Shown here one piece after another: positions 26,460 to 34,770 of a DNA stretch of 41,667 nt (position 1 is the stretch's first letter; each line of letters starts with the position of its first letter). The notes beneath the pieces are model-generated. The model was not told the origin of the DNA. It did no database searches and saw only the letters and a list, made by a program, of their open reading frames with translations. The stretch comes from Lentisphaerota bacterium (GTDB lineage Bacteria; Verrucomicrobiota; Lentisphaeria; Oligosphaerales; JABHEG01), in assembly GCA_018676675.1 (NCBI GenBank), contig JABHEG010000004.1, positions 1-41,667 of the forward strand. Reading direction: 5' to 3'. The position numbers were made by a program, and so were the translations under genes.

Positions 26460-27650
26460 ATGCGCAGAGAAGCGGTCATCTTCGGAGCGGGGAACATCGG
26501 CCGGGGGTTCATCGGTCAACTGTTCTGTGAGTCCGGCTACCGGGTCACGTTCGTGGACATTGACCGCGATCTCATTGCGGCCCTGAACGACCAGGGAAGC
26601 TACCGCCTGGAAACCGTTTTCAACGATACGGTCAGCACGGCCGAGATCGGCCCGGTGAAGGCCGTTCAGGGCACAGATGAAGACGCTGTCGCGTCGGCGT
26701 TGGCTGCGGCGAGCGTCGGGGCAACCGCGGTCGGGGCAGGGGCTTTGAAGTACATCGCGCGCCCGTTGGCTGCCGGCATCACAGCACGAGCCCAGCAGGC
26801 GGCTCCGCCTCTGAATATGATCATCTGTGAGAACCTGAAGGGAGCAGCGGCTGTCACGCAAAAGCTGGTGGCGGAACACCTCCGACCTGAAGCAGAGGCA
26901 TACTTCCGGAACGGCATCGGCTTCGTCGACACGGTGATTGGACGGATGGTGCCGATGCCAACACCTGAGATGCGAAGAAAAGACCCGACCCTGATACGCG
27001 TTGAACCCTACAAAGAACTGCCGGTCGACCGCAGCGCCTTCGTGGGAGACATCCCTGAAATCGCCGCGATGAGCGCGGAAGATGACTTTTCCCTCTTCAC
27101 CGCGAGGAAGCTCTACGTTCACAACTGTGGGCATGCCCTCTTGGCCTATGCGGGCTACCTACGGGGCTACCACTTCGGCTATGAAGCCCTGGCTGACGAA
27201 GAGCTGCGGCAGTTTCTACTGTCCGGGCTTGGGGAGAGCTTAGGAGGGATTGTCCACTCATATGGTGCAGACCCTGCGTGGCTCCAAGACCACGTCAGAG
27301 ATCTCGTGGCTCGTTTCGCCAACAAGGCATTGGGAGACACAGTGTTCCGCCTCGGAAGGGACCCTGTCCGCAAGCTGTCTTCCGGCGACCGCCTGGCGGC
27401 CCCCGCCGTGCTGGCCAGTGAGACCGGTTCGGTGCCCCGGCACCTGGCCTGGGGAATCGCCGCTGCACTGCACTTTGACCCGCCTGACGACCCGTCAGCG
27501 AAACAACTGCAGACCATGATTCAGGACACCGGTCCTGCAGCTGCCCTGGAGGCCGTTAGCGGCATTGACGCCAATTCAAACCTAAGCAAGGCCGTAGCCT
27601 CGGCCTACCAGCTGATATCCCGGGAACGGACGTCTCTTCCCTCTGCGTAA
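26460..27650 (+). CDS. mtlD: Mannitol-1-phosphate 5-dehydrogenase-like protein
   Basis: 396 residues of the long-chain mannitol dehydrogenase family. NAD-binding GAGNIGRGF is at 9-17. Catalytic residues of the polyol dehydrogenases fit K217-x4-N222-x2-H225 (KLYVHNCGH); E124-N125-x-K127 is also conserved. The size matches MtlD (about 380) rather than the longer UxaB/UxuB or mannitol 2-dehydrogenases (about 490). It should interconvert mannitol-1-phosphate and fructose-6-phosphate with NAD. No mannitol PTS genes are nearby, so the true substrate could be another polyol phosphate. AAGGGAAG lies just upstream of ATG at 26460. Convergent with trxB. Confidence 0.87.
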   Translation: MRREAVIFGAGNIGRGFIGQLFCESGYRVTFVDIDRDLIAALNDQGSYRLETVFNDTVSTAEIGPVKAVQGTDEDAVASALAAASVGATAVGAGALKYIARPLAAGITARAQQAAPPLNMIICENLKGAAAVTQKLVAEHLRPEAEAYFRNGIGFVDTVIGRMVPMPTPEMRRKDPTLIRVEPYKELPVDRSAFVGDIPEIAAMSAEDDFSLFTARKLYVHNCGHALLAYAGYLRGYHFGYEALADEELRQFLLSGLGESLGGIVHSYGADPAWLQDHVRDLVARFANKALGDTVFRLGRDPVRKLSSGDRLAAPAVLASETGSVPRHLAWGIAAALHFDPPDDPSAKQLQTMIQDTGPAAALEAVSGIDANSNLSKAVASAYQLISRERTSLPSA

Positions 27651-27661
27651 GTGACTCATCC

Positions 27662-27704
27662 GGGAACGTCCCCTGAGACTTCCGCCTTCGGTCTGAGCGT
27701 TCCC
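27662..27704. terminator. Possible bidirectional terminator hairpin between mtlD-like gene and trxB
   Basis: GGGAACG (27662-27668) pairs with CGTTCCC (27698-27704), with an inner AGAC/GTCT stem (27676-27679 and 27691-27694). The structure sits between two convergent genes, where a terminator is expected. No T run follows on either strand, so it may depend on Rho or be incidental. Confidence 0.35.
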
Positions 27705-27720
27705 CAGGCGAGCGGGGCGC

Positions 27721-28650
27721 TCACTCCACTTCCGCCAGCCACCTCTCAGCATCTATGGCCGCCTGGCATCCCATTCCCGCAGCGGTTATGGCCTGCCGGT
27801 AGATGTGGTCCGCGCAGTCTCCGGCGACAAAAACGCCCTCGACACTCGTGAAGCTCCGCCCGCATTCCCGCGGCAGGATGTAGCCGTCGGCCATGGCCAG
27901 CTTGCCTTCGAACACATCGGTGTTTGGGATGTGCCCTATCGCGACGAAGACGGCAGAACAATCAACCGTACGAAGTGAATCATCACGGACATCACGGAGC
28001 ACGATTCCGGTCACGGTGTCCTGAGAGACATCGAGAATCTCGTGGACGACCGAATGCCAGAGGAACTCTATCTTCTCGTGCGCCAGTGCTCTGGCCTGCA
28101 TGATCTTGGAACCACGAAGCTCGCCGCGCCGATGTACAACCATGACCTTGGACCCGAAACGCGTGAGAAAGAGGGCCTCTTCAAGCGCTGAGTCCCCACC
28201 ACCGACAACTACAATTGGGACATCCCGGAAGAAAGCACCATCGCACGTGGCGCACCCTGAGACGCCCTTGTTCTTGAGCGCCTCCTCAGAGGGAAGGTCC
28301 AACCACCGTGGGCGTGCTCCCGTGGCGACGACAAGGGCCTTCGTCTCCAGCACTGTTCCGCTCGCAAGGGTCAGAGACTGGGGACCGCCATCCAGCAAAT
28401 CCACGCCCGTTACCGCGTCGCTCTTGATGCGCGTCCCAAACCTCTCGGCCTGGCCACGCAGGGCTTCCATGAGATCGAAGCCCTGGATGCCTGCGGGAAA
28501 CCCAGGATAATTCTCCACGTCGGTCGTCTGCGTCAGTTGGCCCCCCGGCAGGTTCCCCGACAACACAAGCGGCTCCAAGTCGGCCCGGGCTGCGTAGATC
28601 GCAGCAGTGAGCCCTGCAGGACCGGTTCCAATGATCGTCACGTTTTCCAT
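27721..28650 (-). CDS. trxB: Thioredoxin reductase
   Basis: 309-residue flavoprotein. FAD-binding GTGPAG is at 8-13, the redox-active C133-A-T-C136 lies in the NADPH domain, and NADPH-binding GGGDSA (150-155) and HRR (173-175) follow. The C-terminal FVAGDCAD motif is present. It reduces thioredoxins with NADPH. The length is normal for the low-molecular-weight type. GAAGGG lies about 10 bases before ATG at 28650. It is preceded by about 500 bases without a recognised gene. Possible substrates include the thioredoxin-like protein encoded with nrdD at 31 kb. Confidence 0.97.
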   Translation of the reverse strand: MENVTIIGTGPAGLTAAIYAARADLEPLVLSGNLPGGQLTQTTDVENYPGFPAGIQGFDLMEALRGQAERFGTRIKSDAVTGVDLLDGGPQSLTLASGTVLETKALVVATGARPRWLDLPSEEALKNKGVSGCATCDGAFFRDVPIVVVGGGDSALEEALFLTRFGSKVMVVHRRGELRGSKIMQARALAHEKIEFLWHSVVHEILDVSQDTVTGIVLRDVRDDSLRTVDCSAVFVAIGHIPNTDVFEGKLAMADGYILPRECGRSFTSVEGVFVAGDCADHIYRQAITAAGMGCQAAIDAERWLAEVE

Positions 28651-29156
28651 TACGTACAGCCCTTCTCAAAGCTCTGTCACAAGAAATGTCGCCCCCCAAC
28701 TCACCATTCCCACCGTTTGACACACCTGCACCCACGTAGTGCCCGTCAGCCGGCAGGAAACAGGAGACGTTCTGGGGTCGCCATCACAAGTCCCTGCCCA
28801 AACCGGAGGGGGAATTAGGGAAATCTACCGCGGAGATCGGGTCTGTCGAGGGAAAACAGACAAGAGCATCATCCCACAGATCGACATCTCACATCTCGGA
28901 TATGCCATACAAGAGCGAACGGGATAGAACGAGTACGCCTCGGGGGTCTTTGCGGCGTCCTGAAGGCCCGCCATTCGTGCGCTGTCCCAGCTGAACACTC
29001 ATAGCGACATGAGGCGTTCGAGATGCTCAGGTGCGCTGGTACGAACGTCTGGCACGGACGGCGCACGAGAGCCAGAGAAAGCCGGGGGGCGGCGACTGGG
29101 TTTGGTGCGCGGAAGAAAACGAGACAAGCACAGACACTGAGTCGGTCTAACGCCCT
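28651..29156. other. Gene-free stretch between the ABC ATPase and trxB
   Basis: About 500 bases with no convincing protein gene, tRNA, rRNA or known small RNA on either strand. The only structure seen is a short inverted repeat GTCTGT/ACAGAC (28841-28846 and 28856-28861). It probably holds the trxB promoter, but no clear -35/-10 pair was found. Confidence 0.45.
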
Positions 29157-30257
29157 CTAGACAATGACGTTTGTGCTCTCGGCGTCAAAAACGTGGGCCT
29201 TGGTGAGCATCACGGCCAGCTCGAGTCGATCACCGACGTGACATGGGCGATGGGAATCGACTCGGGCGATAAAGTCGTTACGTCCCGTGTTCATATAGAG
29301 GTAAGACTCCGACCCCATCGGCTCGACCACCTCCACGGCAGCTTTTATCTTCGGGAGCCCGGGGGTCCCTTCGGCCGTAGGCGACCCAATGTGCTCCGGC
29401 CGGATGCCGAAGACAACCTTCTTGTCGATGTAAGGCTCAAGCTTCTCCGCCCACTCAGGAACGGTTTCCAGCCTGTAAGTGTCTTCGTCCAGGATGATCT
29501 TCCCATCTTCCTTGCGGACGACACCATCGAAGAAATTCATTGGAGGCGTGCCGATGAACCCTGCCACAAAAATGTTGTTCGGATTATCATAGAGTTCCGT
29601 GGGTGGTGCGACCTGTTGGATCAAGCCATCTTTCATGACGACGATCCGGTCCCCCATGGTCATGGCCTCAATCTGATCGTGCGTAACATAGACCATGGTC
29701 GTTTCCAGCTGCGTGTGCAACCGGCTGATCTCGGCACGCATCTGCACGCGCATCTTGGCGTCGAGGTTGGAGAGGGGCTCATCGAAGAGGAACACTGAGG
29801 GCTTGCGCACGATTGCACGGCCGACGGCCACCCGCTGACGCTGCCCACCGGAGAGCGCCTTGGGACGTCGCTCAAGAAGCTCATGGATGCCGAGAATCTC
29901 GCTTGCCTCACGGACGCGACGATCAATCTCCGACTTCTTGAACTTCCGCAACTTCAGCCCGAAGGCCATGTTGTCATAGACTGTCATGTGCGGGTAAAGC
30001 GCATAGTTCTGGAAGACCATCGCAATGTCCCGGTCCTTCGGAGGAACGTCGTTGACCAGACGGTCGCCGATGTGGATCGTGCCCGAGGTGATCTCCTCAA
30101 GCCCCGCCACCATCCGCAGTGTGGTCGATTTCCCGCAGCCTGAGGGCCCAACCAGGACAACAAACTCGGAATCCTCAATCTCAAGATTGAAGTCCTCGAC
30201 AGCTTTGACGTTGCCGGGATACACCTTGACGACGTTCTCTAGAAGTACTCGTGCCAT
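29157..30257 (-). CDS. ABC transporter ATP-binding protein, MalK/UgpC type
   Basis: 366 residues. The nucleotide-binding domain has Walker [10 protein letters not shown] (37-45), Q-loop Q83, signature LSGGQ (135-139), Walker B VFLFDE (155-160) and the H-loop in YVTHDQ. A C-terminal TOBE-type regulatory domain (about 235-360; FGIRPEHIG) follows. Such ATPases power import of sugars, glycerol-3-phosphate or oligosaccharides. No permease or binding protein is adjacent, so it may serve several importers, as MsmX/UgpC-type ATPases do. The start at 30257 has GGAG seven bases upstream. A longer frame to 30317 lacks a better site. About 170 bases after nrdG. Confidence 0.95.
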   Translation of the reverse strand: MARVLLENVVKVYPGNVKAVEDFNLEIEDSEFVVLVGPSGCGKSTTLRMVAGLEEITSGTIHIGDRLVNDVPPKDRDIAMVFQNYALYPHMTVYDNMAFGLKLRKFKKSEIDRRVREASEILGIHELLERRPKALSGGQRQRVAVGRAIVRKPSVFLFDEPLSNLDAKMRVQMRAEISRLHTQLETTMVYVTHDQIEAMTMGDRIVVMKDGLIQQVAPPTELYDNPNNIFVAGFIGTPPMNFFDGVVRKEDGKIILDEDTYRLETVPEWAEKLEPYIDKKVVFGIRPEHIGSPTAEGTPGLPKIKAAVEVVEPMGSESYLYMNTGRNDFIARVDSHRPCHVGDRLELAVMLTKAHVFDAESTNVIV

Positions 30258-30429
30258 AATCACGCTCCAAGCCGAGAAACCGGCCTCCCTAGACGGGTAT
30301 AAGGGACAACCACACATTCAGCGCAGAATGAGAGACTATAGAAGACGAAAGGGATTACTCAAGCGACACGGAAAGGAATGGTGCAGCTGTCCGCGCACAC
30401 GACGCCATCGGGGGCAAGCCACGACCCGT

Positions 30430-31134
30430 TTACGCCCCGCGCACGACGACCTCGTCAGCGTAGACCTTCATCAGCTCACTGACCGCTTTGAGGCGGTCAG
30501 GCGAGGTCCGGGGTTCACGACACCACTTCGCGCTCGGCAGATCATCACGGGGAATGAAAGGCTGGACGACGAAACGCCGGGCGGGACGAACGATGTCACC
30601 AATACCGTGCATTTCCTCATCGGAGTGGAAGTCTGTGAGTACGGTTGTCCGGAATTCGTAGTCTTTGGCCTCGGCCCGCAGCAGGGCGACTGACTGGACG
30701 ATGGCCTCAGTGTCCGGAAACGCGACGAAGTCCTCGTAGCTGGGCAAGGAGCACTTTACGTCCATGGCCACATACTCAAGGAGCGGGAGAAGCGGGGCCA
30801 GGACGTCCGGGCGGGAGCCGTTGGTGTCGAGTTTGACAGAGAACCCTTGATCCCGCAGAAACGTCACCAACTCGCCCAGATTTGAGCTCAGGGTGGGTTC
30901 GCCGCCAGTGATAACGGCACCATCGACCCACTGGTTACGGAATCTCTCGCAGACGTGTCGGAGACGCTCCCATCCGTATCCCTCACACTGCTTACCCAGC
31001 AAGGTCGCGTTGTGACAGAAGCCGCACTCGAAATTGCACCCGGTGGTGAAGAAGACAACCGCCATCCGGCCAGGGAAGTCCACGAGCGTCGGATTCTTGC
31101 GGAGCCCGTAGACGGGCGACGTCGTTGGACTCAT
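30430..31134 (-). CDS. nrdG: Anaerobic ribonucleoside-triphosphate reductase activating enzyme (radical SAM)
   Basis: 234 residues. The radical SAM motif C33-x3-C37-x2-C40 (CNFECGFCHN) and ITGGEPT near 75-81 bind the iron-sulfur cluster and SAM. It installs the glycyl radical on NrdD. The N-terminus TLVDFPGRMAVVFFTTGCNF is typical of the NrdG2-like branch found with class III reductases, longer than E. coli NrdG (154 residues). Its ATG overlaps the stop codon of the thioredoxin-like gene (ATGA), so the genes are translationally coupled. Last gene of the nrdD operon. Confidence 0.94.
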   Translation of the reverse strand: MSPTTSPVYGLRKNPTLVDFPGRMAVVFFTTGCNFECGFCHNATLLGKQCEGYGWERLRHVCERFRNQWVDGAVITGGEPTLSSNLGELVTFLRDQGFSVKLDTNGSRPDVLAPLLPLLEYVAMDVKCSLPSYEDFVAFPDTEAIVQSVALLRAEAKDYEFRTTVLTDFHSDEEMHGIGDIVRPARRFVVQPFIPRDDLPSAKWCREPRTSPDRLKAVSELMKVYADEVVVRGA

Positions 31135-31529
31135 GAGTCCCGGGCTTCAGCCAGTACGCTGCTCAGCATCTTGGGTGTGATCAAGCCCTTGCCGACATCG
31201 GTATAGTCCGTCTGGAGTCCCAGGAAAGTGTAGAGCCGGGAGTCTTTGAGGACGTCGTCCGTTGCGCCTGGATTGGCGTTCCGGATTAGCTCGTATCGCC
31301 CGGTCTCATCGCTTCGCTTCATGATGACCATCGCTGGGACTCGGCTCGGGTTCACACACTGAGCCTTGCAGAAGTCCACCAAGCCAAGTTCCGTCTCGAT
31401 GTCACTGTATGCTTTGCTGAAGTCCTGCCACTCCTCTTTGGCGAGAAGCTTATCCAGACGCTGGTTGAGTGTCTTGCACTTGGCGCAACCCTTCTTACCG
31501 AACACCGTCACCTGATATGTCGTATCCAT
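31131..31529 (-). CDS. Thioredoxin-fold protein encoded between nrdD and nrdG
   Basis: 132 residues. It begins with a strand and redox motif C15-A-K-C18 (VFGKKGCAKCKT), then a helix. VPAMVIM at about 64-70 is placed like the cis-proline strand of thioredoxins and glutaredoxins. A second pair, C54 and C58, occurs in DFCKAQC. It is probably a dithiol reductant. Its position between nrdD and nrdG, with a 4-base overlap on nrdG, suggests it supplies electrons to the class III reductase. That is inference: formate is the donor for the E. coli enzyme, while some class III enzymes use thioredoxin-like donors. AAGGAGG lies upstream of ATG at 31529. Confidence 0.82.
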   Translation of the reverse strand: MDTTYQVTVFGKKGCAKCKTLNQRLDKLLAKEEWQDFSKAYSDIETELGLVDFCKAQCVNPSRVPAMVIMKRSDETGRYELIRNANPGATDDVLKDSRLYTFLGLQTDYTDVGKGLITPKMLSSVLAEARDS

Positions 31530-31597
31530 TCGTCTCCCGGCCTCCTTGGCCTGTGGTGCAGCGCGTCAGAAGCCGAGGCCTCTGGCTCACCACCAAT

Positions 31598-34321
31598 TCA
31601 CTGAACAGCGACCGTCTCGAGTTCCTCGTCCGGTTGGCAGATCACATCCTCAACCGTCTCGACCGCGTACTGCCCCCGCTGGCGGGCAACCAACTCTCCG
31701 TATCGCTTCGACTTGTTCCAGTTCTGAATCTTGCTGAAGTAACCCACTACACGCGTCTCTCCCACAATATCCTCGGAGCCGCATCTCACGCACTGCTCCT
31801 GCAGTCCGCGACTGTTGTGGGCACAGCCATTACAGTAAGTGAACTCAGGGGAAACCGTGACTTGAGCAGACTGCGTCCTGAAGAACACCTCACGCATCAA
31901 GGTGGCTATGGCCTGAGGTGAAGGCTGCTCCTCTCCGACAAAGGCGTGCGTTATAGCGCCCGACTCGATCATCGCGTGGAACATCGCCTGTGTCTCGATC
32001 CGCTCGACCAGCGAGCAGGGGGCGTCTGCCGTCAGATGGACGGAGTTGGTGTAGTAGGCAACGTCTTCACAGTCTCCCTTGACGATCCCTTCGGCCTGAG
32101 GCCTGAAGTACACGAGATCCGTCTTCGCGAGCCGCCGGGCAGCACTTTCGGCCGGTGACTCCTCAAGGGTCAACTTCATCTTGTACTTCGCGGTCATCTT
32201 CTTGCACTTGGCATACATGTGAGCAACGATGCGCAATCCCAAGTCAAGCGCCTCATCTGAATCATGCAACTCCTCCCCCATGAGGAACTTCACCGCATCG
32301 TTCACGCCGATGAGGCCGAGAATGTAGGTCGCCTTCTCCAACTCCACGTACGGCTTCCCGTCGCAAGCGGTGCGACCGATCTGGTACAATGGCCCCCCCG
32401 GCCCCTTCATCATCTCGGCGATGTTCTCTCGCTTCTGCAGATGGGCCTGGACAGCCAACTCCATCGTTTCGTCAAGCTCCTCACACAGCCCTTCGAGACT
32501 CTTGTTACCGCTGGCATCGGCCCGATACGCCGCTTGCGGAATGTTGATCGTGACATTCTGGAAGCCACAGAAACGCATGCACTCAGGATGCTGCAGCATC
32601 CGGTTATCATCAATGGTCGTACGCAACCGACAGCAGGCTGACAGCGTCACTTCATCCCGGTCGAAAATGAAGTACGTCGAGCCATTCCGACTCGCCAGTT
32701 CACAGGCCTCCATGTAGATGTCGTACTGGGCGGAGTCGGTGAAGGTCTCATCACTAATGTGGAAGTCACACTTCGGGAACTCGAACACCCGACCGTTCCG
32801 GTCGCCGTCTGACCAGACTTCCAGAAGAGCGCTGGTAAAGCGCTGGGCTTCGTCCGTGTAATCACCGTAGGTAACGATCCCCTCACCGCGCTCTTTGAGC
32901 TCGTCCTGAATGCTGGGGTCGTGGACCGTCCCCTTGTCTCCTAGGTGGATTTCCCGGAGAACAAGCCGGTCGCTGCCATCAGCTTCGCGGTAGTACAAAT
33001 TCATCAGGCGGTTGCCCTGGCCATCAGTATCATCCCGCAGTTGCTCCTCAAGCTCCACCTTCTCACCGGAAGACAGGCGCATCATGTAATGACCGCCCGG
33101 CCCTATTGCGGGAACGGGCTTCAGGTAACGCGGCACGCCCGTGTGGATGTTGAAATCGAGGAAAAGCGTCTGGCCGCCCCGGGAGAAGGCATTTTGGGAG
33201 CCGTTGAAGATGAGCTCCTGAGCAACCTGTTTGAGCTCCCGCTGACTCATGCCCTCAAGGTAGGGAGCGTACAGGATGTTGATGTAGGCAATGCCCAAGG
33301 CCCCCGCATAGTTCGCCTGCATGGATGCCAGGAACGTATTCAAGTGCCCTGTAAGCACGGATGCACTTCGAGCGGGTTTGGACTCGGTATTGAGGTTCGA
33401 GAGATCCTTGAGCCCGTACTTCTTGATGTATTCGATGGAATGGGAAGAACAGTAGACGCGGTGAGGATAACCTAGATCGTGAAGGTGAATAGCGCCGGTA
33501 TCATGGGCCCGCTTCACGTCGGCCGAGAAGATCGTGTCCAGGCCCCATTGCTTGAGGACGAGCTCGGCCAGGCCGAGATTCACGGCCTCGGGGTTGTTGC
33601 TGACGATGTTGCTGTTCTCATTGGACTTGCTGAACATCAACCGTTCGATGAAATCGCGGGGAACGCGGTAGAGAGAGAAGTCCCGCAGTTGCTCTGACTG
33701 GCCACGCTGAGACAGCTCGTTGTTGACCAGTTCCCGGATCAACGTGGTGTTCACGGTCTTCATCTGGCTCGCGATCACCTGGTTCTCGACGACCTTGGCG
33801 ATGCTGATGGCCACTTCGCTCGACAGATCAGTACGGTCAAGCAACTGATTAATGATCCGGGAACGATTCCACGGGAGAGTCACATTGTTCGAGCCCGACT
33901 CAACCAACAGAAGGCTCTGATCCGTGATGTCAACGCTATCCTCGACATCGCCACGTACCTGTATACTCCGACGAGCCACCTCCCGCTGCTTCCTGTAACG
34001 CTTGTAGGCCGCAACAACGTAAGCCTGGCCCTCTTCGGCCAGAATGATCTCCACCAAATCCTGCACATCCTCAATATCGGGAGTCCGTTGCCCATCTGAA
34101 CCAGGATGTACGTAATACTCGCAGAGAGGGTTATCCAGCTGTTCAAGTACCAGATCGGCGATCCGCGGTGCGAGGGAGCGATCGGCTTCTCTCTCATCCT
34201 TGCGGGCAACGGCCTCTGCGGCGCGCGTAATCGCCGTCTCGATCTTGTGCCGACGGAAAGGCACTGTCATGCCGCTGCGTTTCCGAAATCCGTTGAAAGG
34301 CGTTACTTCCTGCGTCACCAT
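31598..34321 (-). CDS. nrdD: Anaerobic (class III) ribonucleoside-triphosphate reductase
   Basis: 907 residues. An N-terminal ATP-cone (about 16-115) provides allosteric control, followed by the ten-stranded barrel core and a zinc site C830-x2-C833 ... C844-x2-C847. The glycyl radical is G860 in RVVGYFSKIQNW. It reduces NTPs to dNTPs without oxygen, after activation by NrdG. C563-C564 (ACCRLR) lie in the core and may serve dithiol chemistry. It is longer than E. coli NrdD (712). GGAGGAG stands about 8 bases before ATG at 34321. A strong promoter with two NrdR-box-like sites lies 130-175 bases upstream. Confidence 0.97.
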   Translation of the reverse strand: MVTQEVTPFNGFRKRSGMTVPFRRHKIETAITRAAEAVARKDEREADRSLAPRIADLVLEQLDNPLCEYYVHPGSDGQRTPDIEDVQDLVEIILAEEGQAYVVAAYKRYRKQREVARRSIQVRGDVEDSVDITDQSLLLVESGSNNVTLPWNRSRIINQLLDRTDLSSEVAISIAKVVENQVIASQMKTVNTTLIRELVNNELSQRGQSEQLRDFSLYRVPRDFIERLMFSKSNENSNIVSNNPEAVNLGLAELVLKQWGLDTIFSADVKRAHDTGAIHLHDLGYPHRVYCSSHSIEYIKKYGLKDLSNLNTESKPARSASVLTGHLNTFLASMQANYAGALGIAYINILYAPYLEGMSQRELKQVAQELIFNGSQNAFSRGGQTLFLDFNIHTGVPRYLKPVPAIGPGGHYMMRLSSGEKVELEEQLRDDTDGQGNRLMNLYYREADGSDRLVLREIHLGDKGTVHDPSIQDELKERGEGIVTYGDYTDEAQRFTSALLEVWSDGDRNGRVFEFPKCDFHISDETFTDSAQYDIYMEACELASRNGSTYFIFDRDEVTLSACCRLRTTIDDNRMLQHPECMRFCGFQNVTINIPQAAYRADASGNKSLEGLCEELDETMELAVQAHLQKRENIAEMMKGPGGPLYQIGRTACDGKPYVELEKATYILGLIGVNDAVKFLMGEELHDSDEALDLGLRIVAHMYAKCKKMTAKYKMKLTLEESPAESAARRLAKTDLVYFRPQAEGIVKGDCEDVAYYTNSVHLTADAPCSLVERIETQAMFHAMIESGAITHAFVGEEQPSPQAIATLMREVFFRTQSAQVTVSPEFTYCNGCAHNSRGLQEQCVRCGSEDIVGETRVVGYFSKIQNWNKSKRYGELVARQRGQYAVETVEDVICQPDEELETVAVQ

Positions 34322-34447
34322 GGGGTTTTCTCCTCCCTGGCCTGGGCGTGAAAAAGGGTGAATCCACGGGGGGATTCAGGGATTAATGATAAGCATAGAT
34401 CACCATGATCAGTGCCGGGTTAGTTGGCGGGTTATTCAAGTCGGAGA

Positions 34448-34463
34448 CCACTATATCTTGTGG
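34448..34463 (-). promoter_or_regulatory. NrdR box 1, overlapping the nrdD -10 element
   Basis: Read on the minus strand the site is CCACAAGATATAGTGG, matching 13 of 16 positions of the NrdR consensus acaCwAtATaTwGtgt. It covers the predicted -10 element, so binding of the ATP/dATP-sensing repressor NrdR would block transcription of nrdD. No nrdR gene is in the window. Confidence 0.75.
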
Positions 34464-34479
34464 TAGGGATGCTTGTCAA
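34450..34479 (-). promoter_or_regulatory. Predicted sigma70 promoter of the nrdD operon
   Basis: On the minus strand TTGACA (34474-34479) is a perfect -35. After 18 bases follows TATAGT (34450-34455), a near-perfect -10. This is the best promoter seen in the window. Transcription would start near 34443, about 120 bases before nrdD. The two NrdR-like boxes overlap the -10 and flank the -35. Confidence 0.82.
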
Positions 34480-34495
34480 CCACTGAATATGGTGT
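34480..34495 (-). promoter_or_regulatory. NrdR box 2, just upstream of the nrdD -35 element
   Basis: Read on the minus strand the site is ACACCATATTCAGTGG, matching 12 of 16 consensus positions. It starts exactly 32 bases from box 1, i.e. three helical turns, the spacing known for tandem NrdR boxes. It is weaker alone than box 1, but the spacing makes the pair convincing. Confidence 0.7.
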
Positions 34496-34574
34496 TTTTC
34501 TCGTTTTTGTCACAACCCGTTGGAAACGACCATCAGTGCGTATCTCAGCCCCATTTCCGCCCGTCTGATCAAGA

Positions 34575-34634
34575 GCGGGGTCAAGGGCGGGGTCAAGGGC
34601 GGGGTCAAGGGCGGGGTCAAGGGCGGGGCAAAGG
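34575..34634. repeat. Tandem repeat, 12-bp unit, five copies
   Basis: The unit GCGGGGTCAAGG is repeated without interruption: four exact copies (34575-34622) and a fifth with two changes (34623-34634). It lies between the divergent nrdD and isopropylmalate dehydrogenase-like genes, outside both promoters. Short frames run through it on both strands, but neither looks like a gene. The unit length is close to one helical turn and is a likely site of copy-number variation. Confidence 0.9.
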
Positions 34635-34712
34635 GCCAAACGCCCCTCACCGGAGGAGGGGTGATCTCTGAGGCAAGGGGTACGCCTGTGACGATGGAAA
34701 GCTCAGCAGTGG

Positions 34713-34721
34713 TGCTATATT
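34713..34721 (+). promoter_or_regulatory. Predicted extended -10 promoter for the isopropylmalate dehydrogenase-like gene
   Basis: TGCTATATT combines an extended -10 TGn (34713-34715) with TATATT (34716-34721). The -35 region (GATGGA, 34693-34698) is weak, as is common with extended -10 promoters. Transcription would start about 45 bases before the ATG at 34771. Confidence 0.5.
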
Positions 34722-34770
34722 GTTGGCCTGTTTCAGGGCTCCAGAGCGAAAGACTGGGGGGCAAACGGGC

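Noticed and set aside
26139..27134. 331-codon open frame on the minus strand
   Set aside because: Antisense to the mtlD-like gene; the mtlD frame has clear catalytic motifs.
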